From Gambelia wislizenii (lineage: Eukaryota > Chordata > Lepidosauria > Squamata > Crotaphytidae), in contig JAUMIR010000004.1 in assembly GCA_030847615.1 (NCBI GenBank), positions 273,381,501 through 273,445,500 of the forward strand: a stretch of DNA of 64,000 bases. The letters run 5' to 3'. Position 1 is the first letter of the stretch. Each line of letters opens with the position of its first letter. Of the stretch, positions 1 through 10,312 are shown in pieces. The notes under the pieces are model-generated. The model was given only the letters and a program-made list of their open reading frames with translations, did not search any database and was not told where the DNA came from. The translations under genes and the position numbers were made by a program.

Positions 1-605
1 TGAAAGCCATTTATGTCATGAAAACCCAGTGAATGTTTTAATGGACTTGATCAAGCTAAGAGTCATCGGCAGTGATTTAAATAAAACTGTTAATGTCCCT
101 TTTATGAATAAGTTAATTTCACCCACAAAAGTTCAAATGTACTTCTTTTATACCATAGTTTTGTCCAATTAAAACAGTTAATGACTCCTTTCCACCCAAC
201 TGAGATGTATACCCATTTGATTCTATTATACCACCACAAAGACATCAGTCCAAAGTGATTCTGCTTAATTTATACGTCCCTGCCCACTGGTCTAGAAAAC
301 TTTACTTTCTGTCTGGGAAAACCTCTACTTCCAAACTGAATTCTAATACCACCTCCAAAGTTCACACCAAGGCCACAACAGATTGACTTGTAATTGATGG
401 CATTACTTATTTCAGACATTGTCTCAGTATCAAATATATTCCTTTGGAGATGAGCATGCACTCAGCTGTGTTTAAATATATTTCATTTCCTTGCCTTCTG
501 AATTTGCATGTTGTCTACACAGTCATTTCCCCCTTTTCTCGTTTTCTTCCATGCTTCTGCCAGGAGACCACACACAGAGTCTGCCTGCCTACAAGGCTCT
601 AACAG
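1..605. other. Intergenic, no gene seen
   Basis: AT-rich sequence with only short chance reading frames. I see no exon, RNA gene or recognisable repeat here. Confidence 0.5.
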
Positions 606-735
606 ATGTGTGTATGTGTGTATGTGTGCACGCGCACATGTACCTTCAAGTCACCTGTCAACTTATGGCAACCCGATGAATTTCACAAGGTTTTCTTAGG
701 CAAGAAATACTCAGAGGTAGTTTGCCTATCCATCA
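606..735 (-). mobile_element. TG repeat and 3' part of a tRNA-type SINE
   Basis: An imperfect (TG)n tract at 606-640 is followed by a minus-strand SINE tail at about 641-735. The tail has the same body (ACTTGAAGG, then the reverse of CTTGGCAAG) as the fuller copies at 1068, 32690, 48735 and 54208. The tRNA-like head is missing, so this copy is truncated. Confidence 0.55.
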
Positions 736-1067
736 GTATTTAAGCTGTTTTGCAGTTATTTATTTATTTCCAGTCTCTCACTCTTTCATCTTCTCCAAAT
801 TCTATTTCTTCTTGGTGCTGTACTGTGTATCATATCATCAGGATTTTGAGGTTAGAAGAACCATTGAGAAGAAGCCTTACTTGATATTAGTTTCAAAGTT
901 AGATTTTTTATTTCAGTGATACAAAGTGCCCATGAAGTTCTTGCTTGGAACTTCATATCAGCAACCTCATGCATGCAGTGATGTGTGAACTAGAGCATAG
1001 TCTGACATCAGGACAGAAGCTACATATAACTGGTGTGTCAAATCTCACTTCTGGTTGATGTTGGGGT

Positions 1068-1315
1068 AGAAGAGCCAGTGTGATATAGTGGTTTGAGCAT
1101 TGGACTCTGGAGTCTGCAGACCAGGGTTTGAATCCCCACTCAGCCATGGAAACTGCTGTGGGTGACCTTAAGCAAGTCACTTTCTCTCAGCCTCAGAAAA
1201 AGACAAGGGCAAACCCCCTCTTCACAAATCCTGCCAAGAAAACCACATGAGTTTGCAGCCAAGGGTCATCTTAAGGTCACCGTAAGTCAGAAACAACTTG
1301 AAAACACACAATAAC
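1068..1315 (+). mobile_element. tRNA-derived SINE, near full length
   Basis: The head resembles a tRNA with RNA polymerase III boxes. An A-box-like stretch (TAGTGGTTTGAGCATTGG) starts near 1087, and a B box (GGTTTGAATCCCC) lies near 1125. The body reads GGTCACCGTAAGTCAGAAAC followed by AACTTGAAAACACACAATAA, which matches the other SINE copies in this window. It is an interspersed repeat, not a functional tRNA gene. Confidence 0.75.
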
Positions 1316-1486
1316 TGCCTCACTATGTATAGTATCTAAATCATAGCTAAACTGAGCAGATTTTTATCACAGAAGGACTGATTACCCAAGTTAATGAACA
1401 AGTTTATACAATAAAGAAACATGAGACAAAGCTCAGTTTTGGAGTGACTGCTTTGAATCAACATTCTTGGATTGTTCCTCTCTTGT

Positions 1487-2086
1487 TTTGGTTGAGTATC
1501 CCTTATCCAAAATGCTTGGGACCAGAAGTGTTCTGTATTTCAGATTTTTTCAGATTTTGGAATACAGTACAGGGACCTGTATATAAAATGGCATAGGGCA
1601 GAAGCAGAGGCAGTGGTAAGCCTTGGTCACCGGGTGCTTATTCTTCAGGCTCACTCACCCCTGGGGAGGGGAGGGGAGGGGAGGGAGATGGCATGGCCAA
1701 GTTCGCAGCTAAGCTTTGCACAAGCGGTGGTCACAGTGGCTGCTGCTGCTCTACCACCACTCTCCAGCCAAAGTAAGGTCTACAGCAGGACCTGGCAATG
1801 GTGGCTGCTGGAGATCATCTCCGACAGTGGCATCGATGAGAGTGGAGCTGCCAGTTGCCCAGTTCTGCCTTTGAGGCAGCGGTGCTCTTGCTCATTTGTT
1901 CAGCTGGAGAGAGATATGAGGATCTGTGAAATGGTAGGAGGCATGGATTCCTGCCATTTCACAGATCCTTGTGTCTCTCTCCAGCCTCACAAATGCAGTA
2001 CAGGAATGCATATGTTGTAGATCCAAACATTTTGGATTTTCAAGCATCTCAGATTTCAGACTTCCAGATAAGGGGTACTCAACCTG
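1487..2086. mobile_element. Tigger-like (pogo) DNA transposon, non-autonomous
   Basis: Inverted ends GGTTGAGTATCCCTTATCC at 1490 and GATAAGGGGTACTCAACC at 2067-2084 pair imperfectly. The next inner block (AAAATGCTTGGGACCAGAAG) has the consensus look of Tigger-family elements known in mammals. A TA follows the right end at 2087. The middle has no transposase frame and includes a GGGGA repeat (about 1661-1686) that could form a G-quadruplex. Confidence 0.7.
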
Positions 2087-3325
2087 TATCAGGATATTAG
2101 TCTTATTTTATCGAAATAGTGCCCTTGAAGCCTGGTATTGGGGGTGGGGTGGGGGTAAATGGCAGGGTTTAAATGAAATAATAATCAGAATCATTAATAT
2201 AGTCCTTTGCATTGCAATCTGGCATAGAAGCAGACACACTATTTAAAAATAGTAATAAAAAATAAAATTTAAAATGACAAATTAAAATGAATTTTAAAAA
2301 CAAAAACTGACCATGCTAGCCAGGGGATTCTAGCCAGGGGACTCGTAGCCAAAAAGACTGCCTTTTTTCAAGCTCTGCTTTGGAGCATCCATCACTTACC
2401 AAATCAAGGGTTACTGAAATGGCAATGTGAACAAATGGCTAATAGATTAATTGGGATTTGGACATTTGCCATTGAATAAGGCCCTGGGTATGAAATGGAC
2501 AGTCACCATATTTTCCAAGCACTGGTTAAGTTAGATTAGGGGAGGGGGAACTATGGCTAAGAGACTAGATGCACCCCATTGGTGCTGTGTTTGTGGCTTC
2601 CAGAGCCCCAGGATCCAAAAATGTTTGGCCTAATGCCCACTGGGAGCATGGAGACAATTTTGCCATTTCCCCCCACCCAGCCCATTTTAGGGCTCCCCCC
2701 AATTGAATTTCAGGTCACTTCTTGTTGTATAAAAGGTCTCACATGGCCCTAAAATGACTCAGAGAAAACTAAAAACATGAAAATGCCCCTATGCCTTCTA
2801 GAGGGTGTTTGGGGCTATTTGCAGGGGTGACAGGGGGTACCGCCCTCTGAGGTCTCCTTGTGGGGAATGTGGTCATCTCACCCCCAACAGTTACTCACTA
2901 AGGGAGATGATTGGGTTTTGTCTGTGAAAGGCATATTGAAAAAGCTGATGTCAGCAATTCTTTACCTTTAGGGCTTAATCTTATACTGAAACCTATGGCT
3001 CAGGAACCAAGGGATGCTCAAGTGTACACCTAAAAATTAAAGGTGTGAATATGTCCACAGGCCTAGCAGAGACTATTAATGGATTTACCTTGAATGCCTT
3101 GAATTTTTCCCCATGCCACGTTACCTCCTTGAAACAATGGATACTAGCAAAGGTACAGCCATAGTGGACAATTACAGCAATTTAATGCTGCATTATCTGT
3201 CATGGCTCCATCCTTTACAGCCCTGAGATTTGTTGTTTGGTGTGACAGAGTTCTCTGCTAGAAAGTACTAATCCACTCCCATGAACTACAACACTAAAGC
3301 TCTGTTCCATGGTTGTCTAAATACC
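2087..3325. other. Intergenic, no gene; weak repeat traces
   Basis: No exon is visible. The stretch at 2530-2880 has the style of an old MITE and loosely recalls 49190-49560. The stretch at 3190-3310 resembles a degraded hairpin element of the type seen at 6967-7167. Neither has clear ends. Confidence 0.4.
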
Positions 3326-3329
3326 CTAA

Positions 3330-3527
3330 AGCTACCAGATCCTGTCTGATCTTGGAAGCTAAGCAGGGTCAGCTCTGGTTAGTACTTGGATGAGAGACCA
3401 GCTACTGTAAACTATATTCCAGAGGAAAGAACTGGCAAAACCACCTCTGAGTATTCCTTTCCTAAGAAACCCTATAAAATTCATGGGGTTGCCCTAAATT
3501 GACAGGCGATTTGAAGACATGTATGTG

Positions 3528-3545
<18 letters not shown>
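3330..3545 (+). mobile_element. 5S-rRNA-derived SINE
   Basis: The head (about 3330-3402) follows the 3' two thirds of vertebrate 5S rRNA: TCTGATCTTGGAAGCTAAGC, CAGGGTCAG, TGGTTAGTACTTGGATGAGA, GACC. The tail shares the squamate SINE body (TTGACAGGCGATTTGAAGAC) and ends in CA/GA simple repeats. Known biology: SINEs with a 5S head are a recognised class, and one is described from lizards. The 5' third of the 5S unit is not recognisable, so this is not a functional 5S gene. Confidence 0.8.
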
Positions 3546-3559
<14 letters not shown>

Positions 3560-3562
3560 AGA
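3525..3562. repeat. (CA)n(GA)n microsatellite
   Basis: A CA tract followed by a GA tract, at the tail of the 5S-headed SINE. Confidence 0.85.
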
Positions 3563-4734
3563 GAAGAGAAAAGATCTAAGTCCCTTACCATACTACAACT
3601 CCTATGAGGCTAAAGGGACCTAAACTGGCATTAAGCTGACATAATTGTGTGGTATAGATACACAAGCCTGTATCTCAAAGGATCAATCATCATCATCATC
3701 AATAATTAAAAAATAAATCTGGCATCCAGAAACTAGAATTTTGCAGTCACTAGGATGATGTGCATTGAATATTAATGGGCAGGCATTTGTATTTTATTCT
3801 TGAGTAGTTCCCAGAATGTATAATATTTCATTTATGAAACTGTAAAATAATAAATCCTGACTAGAGATATGTTTGAAGGAAGAAAGGAGACTTTCTTTTC
3901 TAAGAAGTGCAAAATTATTTGCAGTATTAACATTCAAATGTAAACTGATCTCTTAATCTCTTATTTTCAAGTTCTGCCAGTGCCAGGCCTATGAGAGGCA
4001 TAATTTCCAAATGACAGCTGCACTTCTGGAGCTTTTTTTAGGAGGAGGAGGAGGGAGGGAGGAAAGATGGAAAGAAAAATAAGTGGCCTTTCGTGTTACT
4101 CAAGCTTTGTACAAAATCTAAATAACCTAGATGAGTAGTTAGACTCTATAATCCAGCCATCACAGTAAATCCCTTGTTGTATTGTTTCTTAGAAAATGGT
4201 TTCTTTGATAGGGCGATTCAATATTGCACATGCTAATGCGAGCCTGCCAACCCACTGAATGGCTCATGAATATCCCAAGCACCATTCCAGGCTGAACTCT
4301 GAGACACGTTTTACTTAATCATAACCAAATATACAAGTTTGGTATTGTCACTTGCCCCTCCCCCTCTTCTTCTGTTAAGGATAATTTTGATCTAGCAGGG
4401 ATTCAGCACACTGATGTGGCTCCTGAATTGCTTAAATTATATTACCATAATAACTGAAGACATTACTCTTGCTCTCCATGTCTGGCACGTACACAGATAT
4501 AATGAATGTAGTCTGACTTGCTTCATGTATTGAGTTTTAAGTTACTGCTTTATGTAAAATATTCAGCCAAAACATAAATGTAGTTTAGTATCCCTAAACC
4601 ACATTGGGGGTATGTTTTTGTCCTGTTTTTAAAAATTCAGCTTAATTATCCTTGCATGGGCAGTGAGGGAAAGGAAGAGACCTCCTGTTCCTCTACAGTA
4701 CTATCATATTTTTAACCATCTTGATGATTTCATT
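3563..4734. other. Intergenic, nothing recognised
   Basis: AT-rich sequence with a short purine tract near 4040-4070. No exon or repeat with clear ends was seen. Confidence 0.4.
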
Positions 4735-5945
4735 TCATAGATTTTCCTTGGGGTTTTTCTCGGCTGTGAGGCCGTGTTATGGAAGAGTTTATTTCTGACG
4801 TTTCGCCTGCATCTGTGGCTAGCATTTTCAGACAATGGTTGGGTAGGAGTGTGGTGGTGGGGTTATATCCTGTGAACCCCTGTTGGAGAGGATATGTAAA
4901 TTTGTGTATTTGAATGGCTAGTTTCTGGAAGGAGATATGCAAGGAGGATTAGTGTCTGCTTGGCTAATGGTTGGCTAATGGTCCATTGTCTGTTGGAAAT
5001 CCCCCTGTCCCTGGGTGGAGTTCATTTGCAAGTGTTAAGTTTTGATTTTAGTGTTTTTCAGGACTGGCAGCCAGCTTTTGGTTACTTTTAGGGTTTCTTC
5101 TTTCCTGTTGAAGTTGTCCAGGTGTTTGTGGATTTCAATGGCTTCTCTGTGCATTCTGACATGATAGTTGTTGGCCTGGTCCAGAATGTTGGTGTTTTTA
5201 AATAACATTTTGTATCCAGGTTGGGTTATAATATGTTCTGCTACTGCTGATTTTTTCTGGCTGGCCCAGTCTGCAGTGTCTCACGTGTTACTTGATTCAT
5301 GTTTGCACACTGCGTTTAGTGGTCCCTATGTGTAAACTTGTCCACAGCTGCATGGTATGCGGTAAACTCCTGCAGTTGTGAGAGGGTCTCTTTTGTAGTT
5401 TGCTGAGTATAGCATTTTTTGGATTTTCTTGATTGGTCTGTAGATTGTTTGGAGGTTGTGTTTCCTCATCAGTTTCCCTATTCTGTCTGTGATTCCTTTG
5501 ATGTATGGTAAAAATACCTTCCCTTTGGGGGCTGTTTTTCTTCATTCTTGTGGTTTTTTCTGGGTCTGGCTGCTCTTGTGATGTCTGATCTGGAGTAACC
5601 ATTAGCCTGTAGGGCCCAGTTTAGGTGCTTCAGTTCATCCTCCAGGTAGTGGGGTTCGCAGATCCTTTTTGCGCGGTCTACCAATGTTTTTATTGTGCTT
5701 CTTTTTTGTCCTGGGTGATGATTGGAGTTCTTGTGTAGGTATCTGTCTGGGGGGGGTGGGCTTCTGTATACCTTGTGGCCTAACTGTTGGTTTGGTTTGC
5801 AGATGACTAGGACATCGAAGGATCCTAGTCATTTTCTGAAGATACCAGCCAAAGATGCAGGCGAAAAGTCAGAAATAAACTCTTCCAGAACATGGCCTCA
5901 CAGCTCAGAAAAAAACCAAGGAAAATCTATGGATGCCAGCCGTTA
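4735..5945 (-). mobile_element. Penelope-like retroelement fragment with inverted terminal repeats
   Basis: The minus strand between about 5600 and 5050 encodes, over several frames, the C-terminal region of a Penelope-like polyprotein. The GIY-YIG endonuclease core reads GVYRIPCSCGQVY, but the frame breaks just after it by a small insertion, so the enzyme is dead. The two ends (4735-4840 and 5832-5940) are about 100-bp copies of one another in inverted orientation. This fits the pseudo-LTRs of Penelope-like elements, which may be direct or inverted. The reverse transcriptase is mostly absent. Confidence 0.75.
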
Positions 5946-6251
5946 AAAGCCTTCGACTTCACGGTTTCATTTCAGCTTTCAAAACAAAGGACAAATATTA
6001 ACACATGTGATGTGATGAGTGTAGTTTCTCTGAATTTATGTTGTTTATTTTGCAAACTGGATGGAAGTAGATTGATTTGGGAAATATTTAGAGGGATTGC
6101 ATTAAAATTATGCACAGCAAATATTGATAAATTAAAATCAGTAAAACAAATTTGTAAGGCATGAGTCTTGTAATTTCATGAGGTGATGTGTGATACGTAA
6201 ATATTTTAAATAAGTAAAAAGAGAAAAATTAACCCAGAAACAAACATTTTG
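5946..6251. other. Intergenic, nothing recognised
   Basis: AT-rich spacer with no exon or repeat that I can identify. Confidence 0.4.
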
Positions 6252-6325
6252 TGGCAGGGGGTTGGACTGGATGGCCCTCGTGGTCTCTTCCAACTCTACA
6301 ATTCTACGATTCTATGATTTCTTAT
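6252..6325 (+). mobile_element. CR1 LINE 3' tail
   Basis: Contains the typical CR1 end: GGTTGGACTGGATGGCCCTC, then CTCTTCCAACTCTA and repeated ATTCTATGATT-like octamers. The insert is heavily 5'-truncated. Confidence 0.8.
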
Positions 6326-6966
6326 TACATAAAAAATGAAAATCTAAACACACACACATATATATATAATATAGGGGAAACTGCTTGGAAGAAGCAGACT
6401 GGAAAAAGAGGATGGTGAAGGAGGGCTGGAAAAAGACAGGCTGGGTTGCAGTAAACAAAGAAATAAAGCTCAACCTGGGAAAGAATGGGATTTTACTCTA
6501 GGTGATCCTACTGTAGCTATATACAATAGGCAAAGGAAACAGTGGCATCCATAATCATTTACTTGATCATCTATGAAGAGTAAAACAGAAAGAAAAGGGG
6601 AAAGCAGATCAGTTTGCCTCACCAGCTGGCTTGTTGAAAAGGCATAGATCCCTCCCCCCAAAAATTGAAGTCATAAGAAAAGTGGAGGCTGTTGAAAGAA
6701 AAAGTCATCCCATTTTAGAAGAAGCTTTGAAGTGGTTTCTAGAAGGTTCAAAATGCTTTTGTTTATTTACCTGACCTGCTTGCTTCATTTTACCTGAATA
6801 TATCAATTTGTTATAAAAAGTCTGCTGAAACATGTTGACCTGCTTTTCTTTTTTGTGGTGTAGAAACTTATCCCTGCCCTTTCTATGCTATTTCTACATC
6901 CAGTACCAACATTTCTGTTAAAGAAGTAAAGCCCAGGAACACATCTACTTCATAGGGTCTGCTGAT

Positions 6967-7167
6967 ACACTGCGGAAATAAGGCAGTTTGACACTACTTT
7001 AACTGCCACGGCTCAATGCTATGAAATCCAGGGATCTGTAATTTTGTGAGATATTCAGCCTTCTCTGTCACAGAGCTCTGGTGCCACAACCAACTACAAA
7101 TCCCAGGATTCCATAGGATGGAGCCATGATAGTAAAGTGGTGTTACATTGCATTATTTCTGCAGTGT
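6967..7167. mobile_element. Hairpin MITE (hAT-like)
   Basis: Ends ACACTGCGGAAATAA and TTATTTCTGCAGTGT form an imperfect inverted repeat. Inner blocks (TTTAACTGCC..GGCTCAATGC and the reverse of CCATGATAGTAAAG) continue the pairing. It is non-coding, 201 bp, of the same general type as 59931-60124. No clear target duplication was seen. Confidence 0.65.
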
Positions 7168-7449
7168 GTCAGGAGCCTAACTAAGGTCTCGTCTATACGA
7201 GGGGGGGGGGAATATGAACATATCCGAAAAAGCAGGCATTCACAATGATGTGACTTGTCTTCACAGTCAAAAGAGCCCCCCTTAACTCCGCATGACCCCC
7301 TAGCCAAGATGGTGGCCAGAAGTGATTTACTCACGATTTTAAATCTGCTGCCACAACAGTTTCCCATGGTGCACACAAGCAATAGTTTGTATTTACAAAG
7401 AAAAGAAAGGGGGAAAAAGAGAATAAGATCACTGTTTTATCGACTTACT

Positions 7450-7460
7450 GGACCCTTGCA
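7450..7460. repeat. Target-site duplication, left copy
   Basis: GGACCCTTGCA occurs here and again at 9985-9995, bounding the LINE insertion. The duplication is 9 to 11 bp because the last two bases may belong to the LINE. Confidence 0.8.
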
Positions 7461-7510
7461 GTACAATGGCTCTATACATACTGATTTTTGTGCTTCGCCT
7501 CAGGTGTTTA

Positions 7511-8185
7511 TGTCAGGGATGATGGGAGTTGTAGCTTTTCACCTCTGGCTCAAACTCACCACCTTGTTATGCAGCAGAGCCGACCAGCTTAGATCAGTGG
7601 TTAATGCTTTCCTTCAAAGCAGCAGAGTTTCAGAGAATAGGCTGAAGATCCTGACAAACTCTCCAAGCCTTCTCACTCTTCTCCAGGTGTCTCCAAAACG
7701 TCTCCAGGATTCACTCAGGCAACTCAGTAGTTTTATATAAAACCTACTTTATTCTTCTATATAAATATACTATATGGTCAACAAATCACAATCTCTACAC
7801 ACTACTCCACAATATCTCCAAACTACTCCACCTCTACTCAACAACAATACATTGGCAAACATTGCAATTTTATAGCCATTTTTTATCACCACCCACTAGT
7901 TAGTTTCCACCCAGTGGGTGTGTACTTCCATTCTGATTGGTCCACGTAGTTCCACCCATACTTAAGACCAACCCATGTATTTCAACATTTCACCTTGTAC
8001 ACTTAATGATTCTCAGGTGTTTCCATTCTGCATTCAGTACCTCTGTCCTTGGCTCTCAGGACTTATAGATTACATTAGCAGTTTCACCTGTGTAGCTTCA
8101 TAATTGCTCTTGCTTAGTCATTGTGACTTTCACATACATATTTTATTTCTTTCACTGTATGTCCCATGTTGCATTTTCCTTAACA
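7511..8185 (-). mobile_element. Solo LTR (endogenous retrovirus or LTR retrotransposon)
   Basis: A 675-bp block interrupts the LINE. It begins TGTCAGGG and ends TTAACA (TG..CA ends) and is bounded by the 5-bp duplication GTTTA (7506-7510 and 8186-8190). On the minus strand the order fits a promoter-bearing LTR: CCAATCAG, then GGCTATAAAA, then AATAAAG, then a GT-rich stretch. There is no internal coding region, so the element has recombined to a solo LTR. A short direct TATATAAA also exists near the polyadenylation site. Confidence 0.8.
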
Positions 8186-8190
8186 GTTTA
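8186..8190. repeat. 5-bp target duplication of the solo LTR
   Basis: GTTTA, identical to 7506-7510. The LINE sequence continues cleanly across the pair, as the uninterrupted copy near 38,650 shows. Confidence 0.8.
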
Positions 8191-8901
8191 TTACTCCAGA
8201 CTCTTTTGTGAAGTCTTCCAAATGCGCTATGTGCCTTTGCTAATCTGTGATCAATCTCTGTGTCAATCTTGGCATCTGAGGAGATGATGCTTCCCAGGTA
8301 GGTGAACTGCTGAACAGACTGGAGCACAGATTTGCCGACGGCAATGTGGGGATGGTGGTGTTCGTCCTGTGGTGCAGGCTGGTAAAGAACTTCTGTTTTC
8401 TTCAGGTTGACTTCCAGCCCAAACAGCTCTGCAGCTGTTGCAAAGCAGGATGTTAGGCGCTGCAGAGCTGCTTCTGTGTGGGCAACAAGGGCAGCATCAT
8501 CAGCAAAGAGCAGCTCACGGACTAGATGGTTTAGAGTCTTAGTGTGAGCCCTCAGACAGCTTAAGTTAAACAAGCTACCATCAGTACGGTAACGTATATA
8601 GATGTCGTCGTCTTCTTCAAGCTCTGCCGTAGCCCTTTGGAGCATCATGCTGAAGAAGATTGTAAATAAAGTTGGTGCAAGAACACAACCTTGCTTCACT
8701 CCATTAGTTATTAGAAAGGGCTCTGAAAGAGCATCGCCATATCTGACTTGACTGCACTGGCCCTCGTGTAGCAGGATAATCATTTTAAGGAATTTGGGGG
8801 GACATCCTAGTCTTTCCAGGATCTGCCACAGACCTTTTCTACTCACAGTGTCGAAGGCTTTGGTGAGGTCGACAAATGTTACATAGAGACCCTTGTTCTG
8901 G

Positions 8902-9251
8902 TCCCTACATTTTTCTTGCAGTTGTCTAGGGGCAAATACTTGAAGAAAACAGAAGTTCTTCGCCAATGATGCTGCCCTTGTTGCCCACACAGAAGCAGCT
9001 CTGTAGTGCCTAACGTCCTGCTTTGCAACAGCTGCAGAGCTGTTTGGGCTAGAAGTCAACCTGAAGAAAACAGAAGTTCTTTACCAGCCTGCACCACAGG
9101 ATGAACACCACCATCCCCACATTGCCGTCGGCAAATCTGTGCTCAAGTCCGTTCAGCAGTTCACCTACCTGGGAAGCATCATCTCTTCAGATGCCAAGAT
9201 TGATAAAGAGATCTCCCTACATTTTTCTTGCAGTTGTCTAAGGGCAAATAC
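8902..9251 (+). repeat. Inverted LINE piece between 38-bp direct repeats
   Basis: Within the minus-strand LINE, positions 8940-9213 hold a + strand copy of reverse-transcriptase sequence already present at about 8270-8540 on the other strand. The piece is flanked by 38-bp direct repeats (8902-8939 and 9214-9251, one mismatch) of the host LINE sequence. The short block GAAGAAAACAGAAGTTCTT occurs twice inside it (near 8943 and 9063), which suggests template switching. Confidence 0.75.
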
Positions 9252-10312
9252 CATATCTATAGTACTCCTATTGGCTCTGAAGCCACATTGGCTTTCAGGA
9301 AGAAGTTCTTCTGCAACAGTAGGAACTAATCTGTTCAGGAGTATCCTTGTAAGGATTTTTCCAGCAATAGAGGACAGTGTTATGCCTCGATAGTTTGAGC
9401 AATCGGATTTTGCTCCTTTTTTCTTGTACAGGGTGATGATGACTGCATCTCGGAGATCTGGTGGCAGTTCCCCTTTTCCCCAGCAATTCACAAGGAGTTC
9501 GTGGAATTTATCATGGAGTGCATGACCTCCGAGTTTCCAAACTCCGGGCATGTTTCTAGGATAGAGGACCATCGCCTCCCAAAAATAGTACTCTACTGTG
9601 AACTCGCCACGGGTCAGTGTAAGAGGGGCGTTCCAAAAAAATGATACAAGGACTCCCTGAAACAACATCTCAGGCTCGGCCAAATTGATCACCAACAATG
9701 GTCTGCCCTGGCCTCACATCGGGAGGCATGGAGACACACTATCCACAATGCTGCAGCCTTATTTGAGAACTCATGCCAAACAAGTCTTGAAACGACAACG
9801 CAGAAAGAATCACAACCAGAAACATCACCCAAGGAGACCTTCTGCTGTGCTTTCTGCAACTGGACTTGTTTAAGTCGGATTGGCCTTTTCAGTCATCAGC
9901 GCGCTTGCAGAAAGTGCGGGATGAGTCCTTCCTGAATCTTCATTTGCGAAGAAAAGCCAGAGAGAGAGAGAGAGAGAGAGAGAGGGACCCTTGCATAGCT
10001 GAAAATTTAACATGGCAGCCGCAGTCGCTTTCCCTGTTTGCTAGCCCCACCCCCCATGCTCGCCCAGCCAACCAGATTATGCTGCCTGTTCATATCTGTA
10101 CAAATGCGAATGTTCAAATGATTGCACATTTGGATGTCATACAGAGCTTTATTAAAAATCCAGACGAAGCCCCGGATGCGACGCACATGGACTTTGCTGT
10201 GGATTTGGCTGCCCCCCTTCTGAAAGACACATATTTATGCACATGTCTGTATGAACGGATTGCTATATGTTCGCATGCCATTTGAATTATTTTGACCGTA
10301 CAGACAAGACCT

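Larger units (their letters stand above)
7459..9984 (+). mobile_element. Non-LTR retrotransposon (LINE) with 5' inversion, nested
   Basis: The 3' part (about 9536-9930, + strand) encodes the C-terminus of the LINE ORF. It ends in a zinc knuckle, CAFCNWTCLSRIGLFSHQRA then C, and a stop, followed by a (GA)n tail. The 5' part lies inverted on the minus strand from about 9530 down to 7459. It carries reverse-transcriptase blocks (YRGITLSSIAGKIL, DLTKAFDTVSRKG, NGVKQGCVLAPTLF, LLFADDAALVAHTE, FTYLGSIISSDAKI). A few hundred bases of ORF between the two parts are missing at the join. This is the pattern of twin priming. In-frame stops make it dead. The clade is not certain; related ORFs are often mislabelled 'craniofacial development protein 2-like'. 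Confidence 0.8.
7184..10312 (+). mobile_element. DNA-transposon-like element, family 'GTCTATAC', copy A, split by a LINE
   Basis: Left end AGGTCTCGTCTATACG and right end GTACAGACAAGACCT are inverted partners. The two halves (7184-7458 and 9985-10312) join into one element if the LINE between them is removed: the join then reads like the homologous stretch at about 15140-15240 and 55920-56010. Shared internal blocks include TTTATCGACTTA and AATTTAACATGGCAGCCGC. No transposase is visible. Superfamily unassigned. Confidence 0.6.

Noticed and set aside
1087..1140. A functional tRNA gene
   Set aside because: No cloverleaf can be completed, and the sequence continues into a repeated SINE body.
3330..3402. 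A real 5S rRNA gene
   Set aside because: The 5' third is missing, the rest is diverged, and a SINE tail is attached.
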